Assembly: GCA_015039365.1 (NCBI GenBank)
Contig: WION01000223.1
Span: 1-64,000 of the forward strand
Reading direction: 5' to 3'
Length of the DNA stretch: 64,000 nt
From: Amanita rubescens
Taxonomy: Eukaryota > Basidiomycota > Agaricomycetes > Agaricales > Amanitaceae
Shown: one piece after another, positions 48,233-58,472 of the stretch
How the letters are laid out: each line of letters opens with the position of its first letter
Position numbering within the stretch: position 1 is the first letter of the stretch
The notes under the pieces: generated by a model
What the model was told of the DNA's origin: nothing
The model's database searches: none
Seen by the model: only the letters and a program-made list of their open reading frames with translations
Translations under genes and position numbers: made by a program

Positions 48233-50626
48233 CTAGTAATAGACTGAGCCCTGCGCGCCGCGAGGGTCAGACGAATACATGTCATATTGTCCGACTTGCG
48301 ACATGTCCATATATGGGTAGTAACCGTACGAACCGGGATAGTAGTACGGCTGGTATGGCGGATAGGACAACATGTGTGGGTCCTGATGTTGTTGGTTGTT
48401 GATATCACCATTGACAACCTGCCCCTCCCTGGATCCAGCGCCATTGTAGGGAGGAGAGGCTGCTGTCGTCAGTGATGGGAAAGAAGGTTGGCTTGATGAA
48501 TCGCCGGATTGAAGAGGACTAGAGACGCTCGGCGTCCTCGTAGCTGCCCCTGGTTGACGTTGGCCTTTCCTCGATCCTTTGAGATCAGGTTCATCGGATG
48601 GAGCACGGATTGAGATCCGTGTTTGACGTGGAAGAGAGAACAAGGGTGTTTCTGTCGTTGGTTCGATGAAACCGTTCATTGGTGGGGTATGGGAGGATGC
48701 TTGCGACATGAAATCGGGGGATATGGAAGAATGATGCAGATGCGAGGGAATGAAGGGAACAGCACCCGGTGTCAGATGCGAAGGCACCATGGGACGTGGT
48801 GTATACATGGGAGTCGGGGCAAGGTAGACAGGGCGGCCTGTAGCAAGTTCGTAAGGTACTCCATGAGCATTGAGAGCCACGCCGGGCGGCAGTGAAGGAT
48901 AAGGATAGGTAGTTCCATATGCAGGAGACGGATGAGCGACTGGAGGCGGTGTGAAGACGGTTTGGAGAGGAGGGAGTGTTGGGCGCTGATCGCTCGAAGT
49001 GGAGGGCTGTTTGGTCGAAGAAGGCTCTGACGATGGCTTCTTCTGAGCGGTTTCCCCATTCTTTGCCTGATCAGCGACCTGAGACTCGATCTGCTCGGAC
49101 GAGACATTCCCCTGTCCTTGATCGACAGCGGATGTCTTCTCCGATATAGTCGCCGGAATACTTGGTCCAGGTATGGGGATGGGAATGGGCGTGACAAGAT
49201 TAGGCCGCACAGTGAAAATCTCCTCTAGAGATGCTTCCTCGACCGTTGTCAAAGACTCGATTACCTTCTCCGTTAGCGAGGCCTTTGGAATGCGAACGAT
49301 GTGTGCCATCATCTCCTGCGCCTTGGCCTTTGACTGTGGCCACTTCCATTCAGTACCGGCTTGCCTGGCTCGTGGTAGAGCCTGAATGGTGTGAGCTTCG
49401 GAGCCTGCGAGCTTAACCTTGTATGAGGGCCCTTGACCCTTTCGTGGCTTTGTGGAAGCATCGAAGAAGAGGAAAGCTTCGTGTTGCTTCGTCCACATGA
49501 GCTCTGGCTTCATTGCATACCAGACTCTACCCTGAGAAAGGGTTATGTTGGAACGAGCTGGAGATGAAACAAGTCCACCACGAGTTGGGCCAACCCTACC
49601 ACCTCTGCCTGCTGCAAACCCGCCTCTGGCACCACGCACACCGCGTGTCTGATTTGCTTGCGGCTGTTGTTGCAAAGAAGCACGCCGTTGCTCCTCTCTC
49701 CGCTTCATGTCTTCATAACCATCGTGGGTCCATGTGCGCTCAATTGGAGGTAACTCTGGTGCATGGCCGTTGACATCGGCGTCATGAGGCGATGGGCTCT
49801 GACTGTGCCCTCCACGCACACGGAGACCAAAGCCGCGGCCTCGGCCTCGGCTCTGCCATTTGCCCCTCCACCAGCCGCTCAGACTCCTCAGATCTTTATC
49901 TAGCAGGCGTTCGTCATGCCCCCAGAAACCTCCTACAGTCGGAACAAATGACGGATCATTGTCGAGGCGTTGCTGATATGCCTGACGCGCCGATTGCCCT
50001 AACGGCCTTTTCGAGGTTAAGGAGCGAGATCGGCGTGCAGTCGGTCGACTTTGATCAACGGCGTTTTTGCCATCTTCATAAGTCTCTGACTGGGGAGAGC
50101 GATCACGAGATCCATCCAGCCGCTTTTTCGATTTGCGAGAAAGTGGCCGAGGTGCATGACTACTGGTGATGGCATCGCTATGAAAGTCGGCGAAATCGAT
50201 GACAGGCAGGTCAGCGGGACCATGATCGTTTTCCTCCATTACCATATCACCCCATGTAGTCGGTTGTGTGAAGAATGGCTGAGCATTGTCGTCGATACGA
50301 GTGGGTAAGTCCTTGTTGTGAGAACGAGGGCTATGACTGGTGGATGGGGTCAGAGGCCTTGAACGACCATCAACGACTGCTCCTTCTGACACGGGCTCTG
50401 TGTCTGAGTCGGAATCCGAGTCGATGGAAGAGAGGTCATCTTCCGTTTCTGAGTCCGTGCCAACCTCCCTAACAATCTCATCATCGCTCTCTATCCCGGC
50501 CTGGCCCCTTCCTCGTCGTCTGGCAATCCTGGTCTTCCTGGGAGAGTTAGCATGACTGCGGCATTTACGAGCGGGAGGCTTGTCGGTTGTGCGGGAAGAT
50601 GAAGGTGAAGTGACTAGCGAAGACAT
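48233..50626 (-). CDS. CASC3/Barentsz (Btz) domain protein, exon junction complex core
   Basis: This is a single-exon 797-residue protein. An acidic Ser-rich N-terminus (SETEDDLSSIDSDSDSDTEP) is followed by the Btz/SELOR-type segment DPSFVPTVGGFWGHDERL, then SLSGWWRGKWQSRGRGRGFG and WTHDGYEDMKRREEQRR. That matches the eIF4A3-binding region of CASC3/MLN51, the cytoplasmic core of the exon junction complex. The rest is Pro/Gln/Tyr-rich and probably disordered, ending in a YYPGSYGYYPYMDM stretch. In this intron-rich genome an exon junction factor is expected. The intronless form is notable. Frame intact. Confidence 0.82.
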   Translation of the reverse strand: MSSLVTSPSSSRTTDKPPARKCRSHANSPRKTRIARRRGRGQAGIESDDEIVREVGTDSETEDDLSSIDSDSDSDTEPVSEGAVVDGRSRPLTPSTSHSPRSHNKDLPTRIDDNAQPFFTQPTTWGDMVMEENDHGPADLPVIDFADFHSDAITSSHAPRPLSRKSKKRLDGSRDRSPQSETYEDGKNAVDQSRPTARRSRSLTSKRPLGQSARQAYQQRLDNDPSFVPTVGGFWGHDERLLDKDLRSLSGWWRGKWQSRGRGRGFGLRVRGGHSQSPSPHDADVNGHAPELPPIERTWTHDGYEDMKRREEQRRASLQQQPQANQTRGVRGARGGFAAGRGGRVGPTRGGLVSSPARSNITLSQGRVWYAMKPELMWTKQHEAFLFFDASTKPRKGQGPSYKVKLAGSEAHTIQALPRARQAGTEWKWPQSKAKAQEMMAHIVRIPKASLTEKVIESLTTVEEASLEEIFTVRPNLVTPIPIPIPGPSIPATISEKTSAVDQGQGNVSSEQIESQVADQAKNGETAQKKPSSEPSSTKQPSTSSDQRPTLPPLQTVFTPPPVAHPSPAYGTTYPYPSLPPGVALNAHGVPYELATGRPVYLAPTPMYTPRPMVPSHLTPGAVPFIPSHLHHSSISPDFMSQASSHTPPMNGFIEPTTETPLFSLPRQTRISIRAPSDEPDLKGSRKGQRQPGAATRTPSVSSPLQSGDSSSQPSFPSLTTAASPPYNGAGSREGQVVNGDINNQQHQDPHMLSYPPYQPYYYPGSYGYYPYMDMSQVGQYDMYSSDPRGAQGSVYY

Positions 50627-50971
50627 GTCTTTGCTATATAAGCGCCGTCAGAGACGATGAAAAAAAGGGGAAAAAAGGAAGATAAACCTTTGATTCTGTG
50701 AGATGGATGTATTCGGCGGCGAGCAAGGAGGCTTTGTGAGCAAGGAGGCAAAGAAAGGGTCTTTATCACGACTGCGACTGTGGTTGGGCGCGGCACCGAA
50801 CTTGCAGCGGCAAATTTTCATTCTCCGACGGATGACACAGCCAACCGGCATTCGGCACTCCGCCTCCCGCGACTCGACATTAGATCGTCATGTTTTGCCC
50901 TATGCTCAATTTCAGTCCAGAATGGGACGACGGCCACATGTTAAACAAGTACCTCGCTTCTGGCGCCAGTG

Positions 50972-51080
50972 AGTACTGTAAATGCAGACAACAATGCGCG
51001 AACGAGGCACACCTCATGCGGCTGTAATTACCGTGTCTAGATTACTCGAGTAATAAATTGCACGTTTTTGCATCCGACGA
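50972..51080 (+). pseudogene. Relic copy of the THOC3 3' end
   Basis: The frame MRERGTPHAAVITVSRLLE then stop (about 50996-51056) closely matches the last codons of THOC3 at about 54180-54239 (MREGGPPPVAVISMFGLLE then stop). Similarity continues about 40 bp past the stop, and a KYLASG fragment (about 50948) echoes RYLASGGH of THOC3. It is a decayed partial duplicate. It lies upstream of the epoxide hydrolase gene, 3 kb from the intact copy. Confidence 0.65.
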
Positions 51081-51363
51081 CCGGTAACTATCTTATTCCC
51101 TGCGGCGAATTTCGTCTCGGCCACGTACCATTAGAATTTGTAAACTTAAAAACGTTACTTTTCGATGGCATTGCCGCACGACAAATACTGCGACTTCAAA
51201 ACTGCAAACATAATTTCCACACCTGCACTTCCGTTCTATCGGCCAAAAGCTCTGCTTTCGTAATTCCTCGTATCATGATCCCTTAAGTACGGGGAGCCTC
51301 AGGAGGAAGCTGTCCAGCCCCGCTGATCCGCTTAAGTAATGTTCCGTCCTTCTCCACCACGCG

Positions 51364-52703
51364 ATGGACCCGTTGACTCCAGACAGCTTCAACCATTTCA
51401 CGCAGCGCCTCTCTACAGGGAGAATCTATCACTTTGTGCACATTTATATTGCCTGAATTGTTTTAGTCAGCTTACGCTTTGTTTCAAGGTCGACCAGAAA
51501 CCCGATTCTTTTCATCCAAACCGAACCCACTCATTGCTATGCCTTCACGGCATGCCTGACTCCTGGTAATACAGCCTCAAGTTCATTGAGTCATTTTTGA
51601 GAAATCACCGCTAGGTACGGATGGCGGTACCAAATCGGCCCCTGGGTTCGCAATGGAGCGCGGGTCATCGTTCCAGACATGCTTGGCTACGGTGGCACCG
51701 ACAAGCCAAAGGACCCTGCCGAATATACTCCAAAGAAACTATGCGATGATCTTGTAGCTCTTCTGGATTTACTAGAAGTCAAAAATGCCGTTCGTGTTTC
51801 TGAAATCATCCAAACTCAACCTCTCTGAACCTACAGGAAGGTTGTTATTGGACACGATTGGGGTGCCTTCACGGCTGGTCGTTTTGCTCTATGGTATCCT
51901 CATCGGATTTTGGCCTTGGTGATGTAAGTCAATTTCAAAACGCTTATTTTCATTGCCTTCAGCTTGCGTCAAGGATGAGTCTTCCTTACACACCTCCTTC
52001 TCCTTCCTATATCCCAGTTCAAGAAATCGCTAAACGCGCTCCAAATCTTGGCTATCAAATGTATCTTGCTGACGCACGGTCTACAGCTGGCATCGAAGCT
52101 AACGCATGCTTCTTTCTAATTATAAGAACGACGTTGACTGACGAAAGGTAGCTTGAACGATTCGTCGATATTGTATTCAAGCCTCCTGCATCCGGAGTCG
52201 ACTTCACTCCTCAAGGGGCATTTGAGAAAGCATTGAAAAGCGACGTAGACAGTTCATCCGTTCTGAATGCGAAGGTCTGATTGGAAATTTCCCGTCTGCT
52301 ACTACTTACACCTGAGCAGGAACGGTCATTCTATCTTGGTCACCTCGCGAAGGGCATGGAAGGACCACTCAACTATACTCGTACCTACAAGGCTCGTTAC
52401 AACGAAGAAAAGGGTATTATCGTGTCACCCATCACGTTCGATTCGCAAACTGATATTGTTTTCTTAGATCTTCCAGCTAATCTCAACCCGGACCTACCAG
52501 TTCTTTTCATATGGGGCACTCAAGACCTCACCACAACATCGTTTTTGATCACAAAGTCACACAAGTTCATACCCAGATTGCAGGACGTTGCGCTGGAAGG
52601 CATAGGTCACTGGGTAATGGTGGAAGCCAAAGATGAAGTAACGGAGATTGTTGATAGCTGGCTGAAACGCCTAACGTCCAGCTTCCCTCTCGGAAAGCTT
52701 TGA
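51364..52703 (+). CDS. Soluble epoxide hydrolase (alpha/beta hydrolase)
   Basis: The enzyme hydrolyses epoxides to diols. The start MDPLTPDSFNHFTQRLSTGR is followed by LLCLHGMPDSW (HGxP oxyanion), VIVPDMLGYGGTDKPKDP, the nucleophile Asp in VVIGHDWGAFTAGRFALW, the cap domain (SLPYTPPSPSYIPVQEIAK), DLPVLFIWGTQDLTTTS with a candidate acid, and the base His in LEGIGHWVMVEAKDEV. At least seven exons. The one after GIEAN seems to begin with GC (GCATGC near 52110) or has lost its GT. Stop at 52701. The substrate is unknown. Confidence 0.9.
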
Positions 52704-52772
52704 ATTGTGATACCAGATGTAATACTAGTACTTGTACCAATTGTTTGTTCATGCTTCTTTCTAAAACCCAGC

Positions 52773-54239
52773 ATGTCCAGTACGCCAATCCCACCAAAAG
52801 ATGAGATAGAAGAAATTCCTCCGCCAGAACGTCCGCCGTCGCCCCCGGCACACATGACTTTCGCAGCAAGGGGCGTCCATGTAGGAGACCCATTCCTCCG
52901 ACCACCTCAAATTTACTCATGGACGTGGCGTCGGCCAAATTCTGGGGATTCTCTACATAGCCGCCAACTTTCTCTGCGTTCAAACCACGGGATTATCGAC
53001 TGCCTAGTCAGCAAGCAATGACACATGTAGCTTGGAGTTGTGACGGGAAGAAACTCGCCGCTGTTGGTATTGATAAAATCACTCGAGTTTGGTCGCCAGA
53101 AAAGAGCGTAAGCCTGTTCTATTTTCTCCGCGCGTACGTTGGACTCATGGATCCTTAGATGGAATTCCGCTCTGCGACTTCTTTCTCAGGTGGACATTCC
53201 GACGATGTTGATTACGTGTCCTGGAATCCGACCCATCCTGAACTCTTTTGTACTTCAAGTCAGAAAGATAGACGGATAATATTCTGGGACGCAAGACGTG
53301 AGCGTTGTTTCAACTGCGTCCATATGCTAGCTCACCCAAGTACCGGTTCCATAGAGAGCCGCTACGTCCAACAGTGCTCACTCAAAGTGTCGCCGGTTCA
53401 AACATGTTATTCGCCGGACGGTAGATCTCTATTGTATACTTCCGCTGGAAACCAACTATTTTATATGACGTTGTGCAAGGATGGTGAGGACACGAAGGAG
53501 CAGTGGCGATTAATAGAGAGAGAACCTGTTCGTACCTTCTGACATGGCGACTGACATGCAAAGTTTCTAACAGATTCGTTAGGTTTTTGGCTCGGCCGCT
53601 ATTTTCAACCATGCCGGAGATGGCATTTTGCTGACGCACAATTCTGAACACGCTATCCGTGTTATGGACTTTCCTACTCTCACTGTATCCGAGAGTCCAG
53701 CAGCTCATGTGGGAGGTACTGTGGCTCTTGCGTTAGATCCGCGGGGAAGGTATGGAATCGTCTTCTAAGAGACGATACAAATGATCGAATTGGCATATAG
53801 GTACCTCGCGTCTGGTGGCCATGACTCGATCGTGAACCTGTTCGACCTATCAGACTGGATATGCTCCAGGACTATTACTTCTTGCGAGTGAGTACCCAAG
53901 TACTCTTTCCTGTACATAGTAATGACGCCACCCATCTAGATACAGCATAAATGCTCTGAGCTTTTCTTATGATGGTGAATATTTAGCGATTGCCAACGCG
54001 GGAACGTATATCGATATCGTAAGTGATTACAAATTCCTGAGTTTTCGCGTTCTGTAACGCTATTGCAGTCTGCCACAGAAACTGGCATGCCATTGCACCG
54101 TGTACCTGCGCTTGCTCCTTCACCGACTGTGACATGGCACCCGTCAAAATACGTGATTGCATATTGCGGACAAACCAAAATGCGCGAAGGAGGGCCGCCT
54201 CCTGTGGCTGTAATTAGTATGTTTGGGTTACTCGAATAA
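52773..54239 (+). CDS. TEX1: THO complex subunit THOC3/Tex1 (WD40)
   Basis: THOC3/Tex1 is a WD40 beta-propeller in THO/TREX, which couples transcription to mRNA export. Seen in order: RDYRLPSQQAMTHVAWSCDG, KLAAVGIDKITRVWSPEKS, HSDDVDYVSWNPTHPELFCT, FWDAR then a 57-nt intron to QSRYVQQCSLKVSPVQTCYS, HAGDGILLTHNSEHAIRVMD, RYLASGGHDSIVNLFDLSDW, SINALSFSYDGEYLAIANAG and PSPTVTWHPSKYVIAYCGQT. Stop at 54237. The N-terminal exon (MSSTPIPPKDEIEEIPPPER) reaches the WD part only through a GTAGGA donor near 52880 and ATAG near 52962, so the true start is less certain. Confidence 0.9.
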
Positions 54240-54936
54240 CTGCATGTTTTACATCCTGCGATTGGTGACTCTTGTTCGAAGCTTTATGCTATGTCACCGT
54301 CATGTGAACGTGCGCAGCACTATTATCCTACTCGAGCCGTAATCGGAGAAGCTATATTTCACATGAGACGCCAGTACTATGCCGTAGCCCATCATGCAGC
54401 CAAGACCGGAGACAGCTATTCCCTGTCCGATCGCAGGGTTGTGCCAATGCCGAGAATGCGATCAGTTCGAGGATCCAATTTGAAGGCGCTCAGACTGGGT
54501 GATAGTTAGCTACGTAGTCCAGGACTCAGTACTCAATGGTCACTACTACATATAGCAAACCGATCTTCTACGGAAACGTCATGACTCCAATTATGCCGAA
54601 AGCTTCGTTCCCTGTTTTTCCTGTAAGGAAAATACCTCGACATGAGGCCAATATTGGACCATATGCTCCGGTTCTAACTGACCAAAACCGAACTTGGAGA
54701 AACGTGTTTGCAACGATGACAACGTACTCGGCATTGAAGGTATGAGGCATTGTCTACTATACACTTACCCATATAGTTTGTCTTGGTGCCTGATTTTATG
54801 TCGCGTATCGCGTATCATATCGTGAGTTTCTCGTTCCGAACTCAACGAGCCATACATGATTATGTCCAACCCAGCTACATCACATTGGACCACTCTATGT
54901 CATTTAACCACTTCAGCTCCGAGATTTCCCAAGTTG
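54240..54936. other. Intergenic, nothing recognised
   Basis: Only short open frames without family signatures are present. It holds the THOC3 3' UTR and downstream sequence partly duplicated at about 51060. Confidence 0.5.
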
Positions 54937-55319
54937 CTAGCAAGCGGTATCAACTCCATTGTCACAAGTTGTTCTGTCGGTATTACAGGTGTAGTAGTGG
55001 TTGCTCGAACAATTAGCGTCGTTATTGTGGTTGCCGCAGAATGAGTCCCCTGGATTCAATCCGGCAGGACATCCGCAACTGGACTGTTGGCAATCCTACG
55101 AGAGAGTTAGAAACCCAAACCATAAGCATAGATGTCAATCCTTACACTTTGAGAAGAGCCAGCGATGGCGGGAGCCGCGCGGGCCACGACGTTCGCAACC
55201 TGAGCAGCCATAGCGGCACCGACGAGGGTGAGGGCAATGATGCTAGTGAATGCAGTGAACTGCGCAAACAGGTGAGTTGACCATGATCGTAAAGCTTAGA
55301 GCAGGAACTGTACCTTCAT
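54937..55319 (-). CDS. Small secreted cysteine-rich protein (92 residues)
   Basis: Three exons: 55314-55319 (ATGAAG, two codons), 55146-55259 and 54937-55095, with GT-AG introns of 54 and 50 nt. The product starts MKFTAFTSIIALTLVGAAMA, a clear signal peptide, then a short pro-like segment (ARAAPAIAGSSQS). A compact domain with eight cysteines follows (CQQSSCGCPAGLNPGDSFCG and onward, ending VDTAC). No homologous family is recognised. Size, export signal and even cysteine count fit candidate effector-type or antimicrobial-type secreted proteins; this is inference. The two-codon first exon made it easy to miss. Promoter sequence lies in the gene-poor stretch to its right. Confidence 0.75.
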
Positions 55320-57797
55320 TGTTATAGAGCGAGCGATGGTTCGAGTTCAAAATTGGGGAAAGATGCTTGCCTGAGGAACGAAGGCAAAATTCAAGCCTCT
55401 TTATCTTTTCAACAACGCCGTTGACTCCGGGGACGTGGGCGGCGACTCCTGGCCCTCTCGTTTGAGAAATAAGTATCCGCAGTCGCAAGGAGGGACTATG
55501 TATTACACTCACTGTGGCATCGGAGGAGCCTATATTCGCAACAAGAGGATGTTACACTGCCGTCATGAAATAAAGTTTAGTTATATGACTACAGCGCCAT
55601 GCCATTGAACAATGTGCGCGTACTAAGGTCGACCGGGCAAGGTTCAATGTATAGTAACCTTGGTATAGTAGCAGGCCAATACTTCCGGTCAGCCGTTCTC
55701 CGAGTATTAGACTGGATCCTTTTTCAACAATTTGTTCCGCGACTACAGGAGCATAAACAAAAAATATCTTTCAGTTCGGAAATGACTGTTGTTACAAGTC
55801 CACCTCTTACTCGAGAAGGAAGTGTTTTATTCCGTTAGTATTTCGGCTCTTTTCAGCGATCCGAAAACCTCCCGGCCTGCAATGGGAATAAGCATTGAAC
55901 ATTCCTATTCATGGTTGCGGTAGGCTACACGGTGTCGGCCCATGCAGGTGTTGGCTCGTCGAGTCATTCTCTGTAGTTCGGCATGCCCATGATGAACCAT
56001 CTGCGGGCGTGGATCAAATCCAAATAGCACGCGTTCATCGGGATGGCCTCTGCCAGAGCAGCGTTAGGCAAACTTGTACCTGGACTGCGGGTTTGGGCAT
56101 GCTGGGAGAGTCGAAAAAGCATCGGAGTTGCGACCGCTGACGACTACGAGGTGACAAATCGCGCGCAGCCTAGGCATCGTGGGACCGGCGGGGAAGGGAG
56201 ACATGAACTCAGAACGAGGCAGTTCCGGCAGACTAGAAGAGATTTGAGATCTGAGAGGCAGAGTCGTTCCGTAGTCGGGGCAAATGTTCGACGATCGGAT
56301 GCGATTCCGCTGATGACAAAATACCATTACAAGGATGGAAGAGCAGAAGACCCATATCAAGGATTTAGTCTTGTCGCGGAGCGAACGTCGGAAAGAGGCA
56401 TGATGAATCTATGATGTTTGGTGCACACGCCGCGTATCAAACCTCATAAGCCCGCCAAAGTCGTTTCCACCGCTCTCTATCCTTCGTCCCCCTGAAAACG
56501 CGGGCAGCCGGGTATTTCGACAAACGTGAAGGGTACCTCCTCGTATCACCTACTCGTGAACCTTGAATTTGAAGCTATGCCTGTGTGGTGGAGTCATATG
56601 GGTGACTATTACTGTACGACTCTGTATGTGGTAACAACGTCATTTCATGATTGCATGCAAGGTCGCGGCCCTGAGACATCGCCCTCTACACACGCGGAAG
56701 CAAATGAACGCCGCGAAGCCCTTTCTATTCAACCTGATGATCTTTGAATTTCAATAGGATTCCGATGGTAGCATTTCGCGTGACTTGCTAGAAGATAACC
56801 GGTGTTGCACTATGAGAGGCTACGAAACTTTTACGTCGCCACAGGAAAAGATGGGCACTATGGTTATAACTCGGAGGGAGCCATCCACATACATACCCTT
56901 ACGACTACCCAACCACATCCTGGCATACATCGCCTTCTCAGCCATGCAGCGCGGCGAATGCGACGAGGGTAGAAGTTGCGGATTGCCCTCTTGAGGCCAC
57001 AGCCGAGTCCGGCCTCAAGTTCTCTTCCTTCCCTTCGCGAGTAAATGTCCCTTCGAGCGGACCGAAATGCTGTTCTTATTCTCTACATGACTCGTTGGTC
57101 GACTCCGCAGATCTTGATTCCCATGTTGAACACGCGTCTGCATAGCGCCACTCTGAGACAAGGATCACGTTGACACCAATGACGACGAGGAGACGAAGGA
57201 GAATGGTAGTGGTAGTTTTCACGTTAGTGCAATTTTTCTTCGGGGGCACACTGCAGCAGTGGGTGACGTGGACATGTTGTTACCAGTTAGTGGGAGGAAA
57301 GCCACCTTGCTACGACTGGCCGCGGAGGCAAATAGCGATGCACGGTGACCGGTTGGACCAACTAAGTGTTAAAGTAAATGAGGAGTAAGACGGACGCGTT
57401 TTGGTTTTCTGTATGTATTATCACCGAGATCCTTGTCACCATTTCCGTCATAGGCTTCACGACCATTCGCGGCATTGCTTAACAATCTCTTCCTCGTTCC
57501 TTCGCTGGCAGCGTCAACGAGCGTCGTGGCAGCGAATACCACGACAAGCTTCTGCATTTTCAGCACAGCAGTCCGAACGTTGTTCCGAATCCAGACGTGG
57601 CTCCAGAGCCCGCAGAACGTTAGGTGCATCAGACAAACAAACGTCTCTGAGGATCGTCTGTTTGTTCTCGCTCCTCTTCCTCCTCCCGCCAACATCCATG
57701 AACGATAAGATCCACGTGGCTTTGTGTTGCAGCAGATGCCACAACGACAAACAACTCTCTCTCCGAACCGAAACACACCAATCCTCATAACCATACC
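55320..57797. other. Gene-poor stretch, no gene supported
   Basis: Several open frames of 60-140 codons occur (for example 56043-56414 plus and 57369-57794 minus), but none has recognised domains or a sensible intron structure. The right end should include the promoter of the gene at 57798. Confidence 0.5.
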
Positions 57798-58472
57798 ATG
57801 GGCCAGTACTTCCAGCTTATCAACGTTGATCGCCGCGAAGCTCGCTCCATGGGCAAGCTTGGCGAAGCTATCTACAACTACGCAAATCTTCCCATACTGC
57901 AGTTGTTACTACGTCAAGAATCGCAAGATCCCACCATCGGTGCTTGGGCTGGCCATCGCATCATCACAGCTGGAGACCATATAGGGGAGTGTCCCGAAGG
58001 GATGCTTTCCGAGGCAGAACAAACCGAAGTCAATCACTTTGCAGATACTACTGGTCGTGGCGACGGGGCATTTTACTATTTTGCCTATAGAACATTCAAG
58101 GACGTTCCAGTCAGTCCCTCTGGAGGAAAACTGCCGAGCGAGCCGAACTTTGTTTTGCGTAACTTATCTATGCATGTCTATGTCCGGATCAACGATTTCG
58201 AGCGTATCTTGGGTGAGAAAATAAGCAACAAAGGGTTGAACCCCGATTGGGAATATACCATGAACACGTTAATCCTGGTCAACACGTCTTGGTCGGACGA
58301 CCCGAGTTGTAGCATCCATTGTTCTTCGGAGATAGTTCCCGGTCCGTGGGCGGGAAATCGGTTTGATGTAACACCGATCACGGAATTGGAGTCAGAGGGC
58401 GAGTTGTGGAAGGATGTTACCGAAGAGCAAGTTGAAAAAGTTTTCGAAATCGTAGAGGGGGAGTGTTGGTAA
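57798..58472 (+). CDS. Fungal lineage-expanded hypothetical protein (MGQYF family)
   Basis: This is an intronless 224-residue protein starting MGQYFQLINVDRREARSMGK, with a G-A-W-A-G-H-R-I-I block (residues 49-57) and PEGMLSEAEQTEV. I recognise the MGQYW/F..NVDKRE start as that of a large uncharacterised agaricomycete family with a WAGxRII motif. The composition suggests a soluble globular protein. No catalytic motif is evident. The frame is complete and undisturbed. Confidence 0.8.
   Translation: MGQYFQLINVDRREARSMGKLGEAIYNYANLPILQLLLRQESQDPTIGAWAGHRIITAGDHIGECPEGMLSEAEQTEVNHFADTTGRGDGAFYYFAYRTFKDVPVSPSGGKLPSEPNFVLRNLSMHVYVRINDFERILGEKISNKGLNPDWEYTMNTLILVNTSWSDDPSCSIHCSSEIVPGPWAGNRFDVTPITELESEGELWKDVTEEQVEKVFEIVEGECW

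Noticed and set aside
56043..56414. 123-codon plus-strand ORF
   Set aside because: Arg-rich composition without domains, typical of chance frames in this GC-balanced stretch.
57369..57794. 141-codon minus-strand ORF with a possible signal peptide (MQKLVVVFAATTLVDAAS)
   Set aside because: No homologous motif, an arginine-rich remainder, and position over the promoter of the gene starting at 57798; probably chance.
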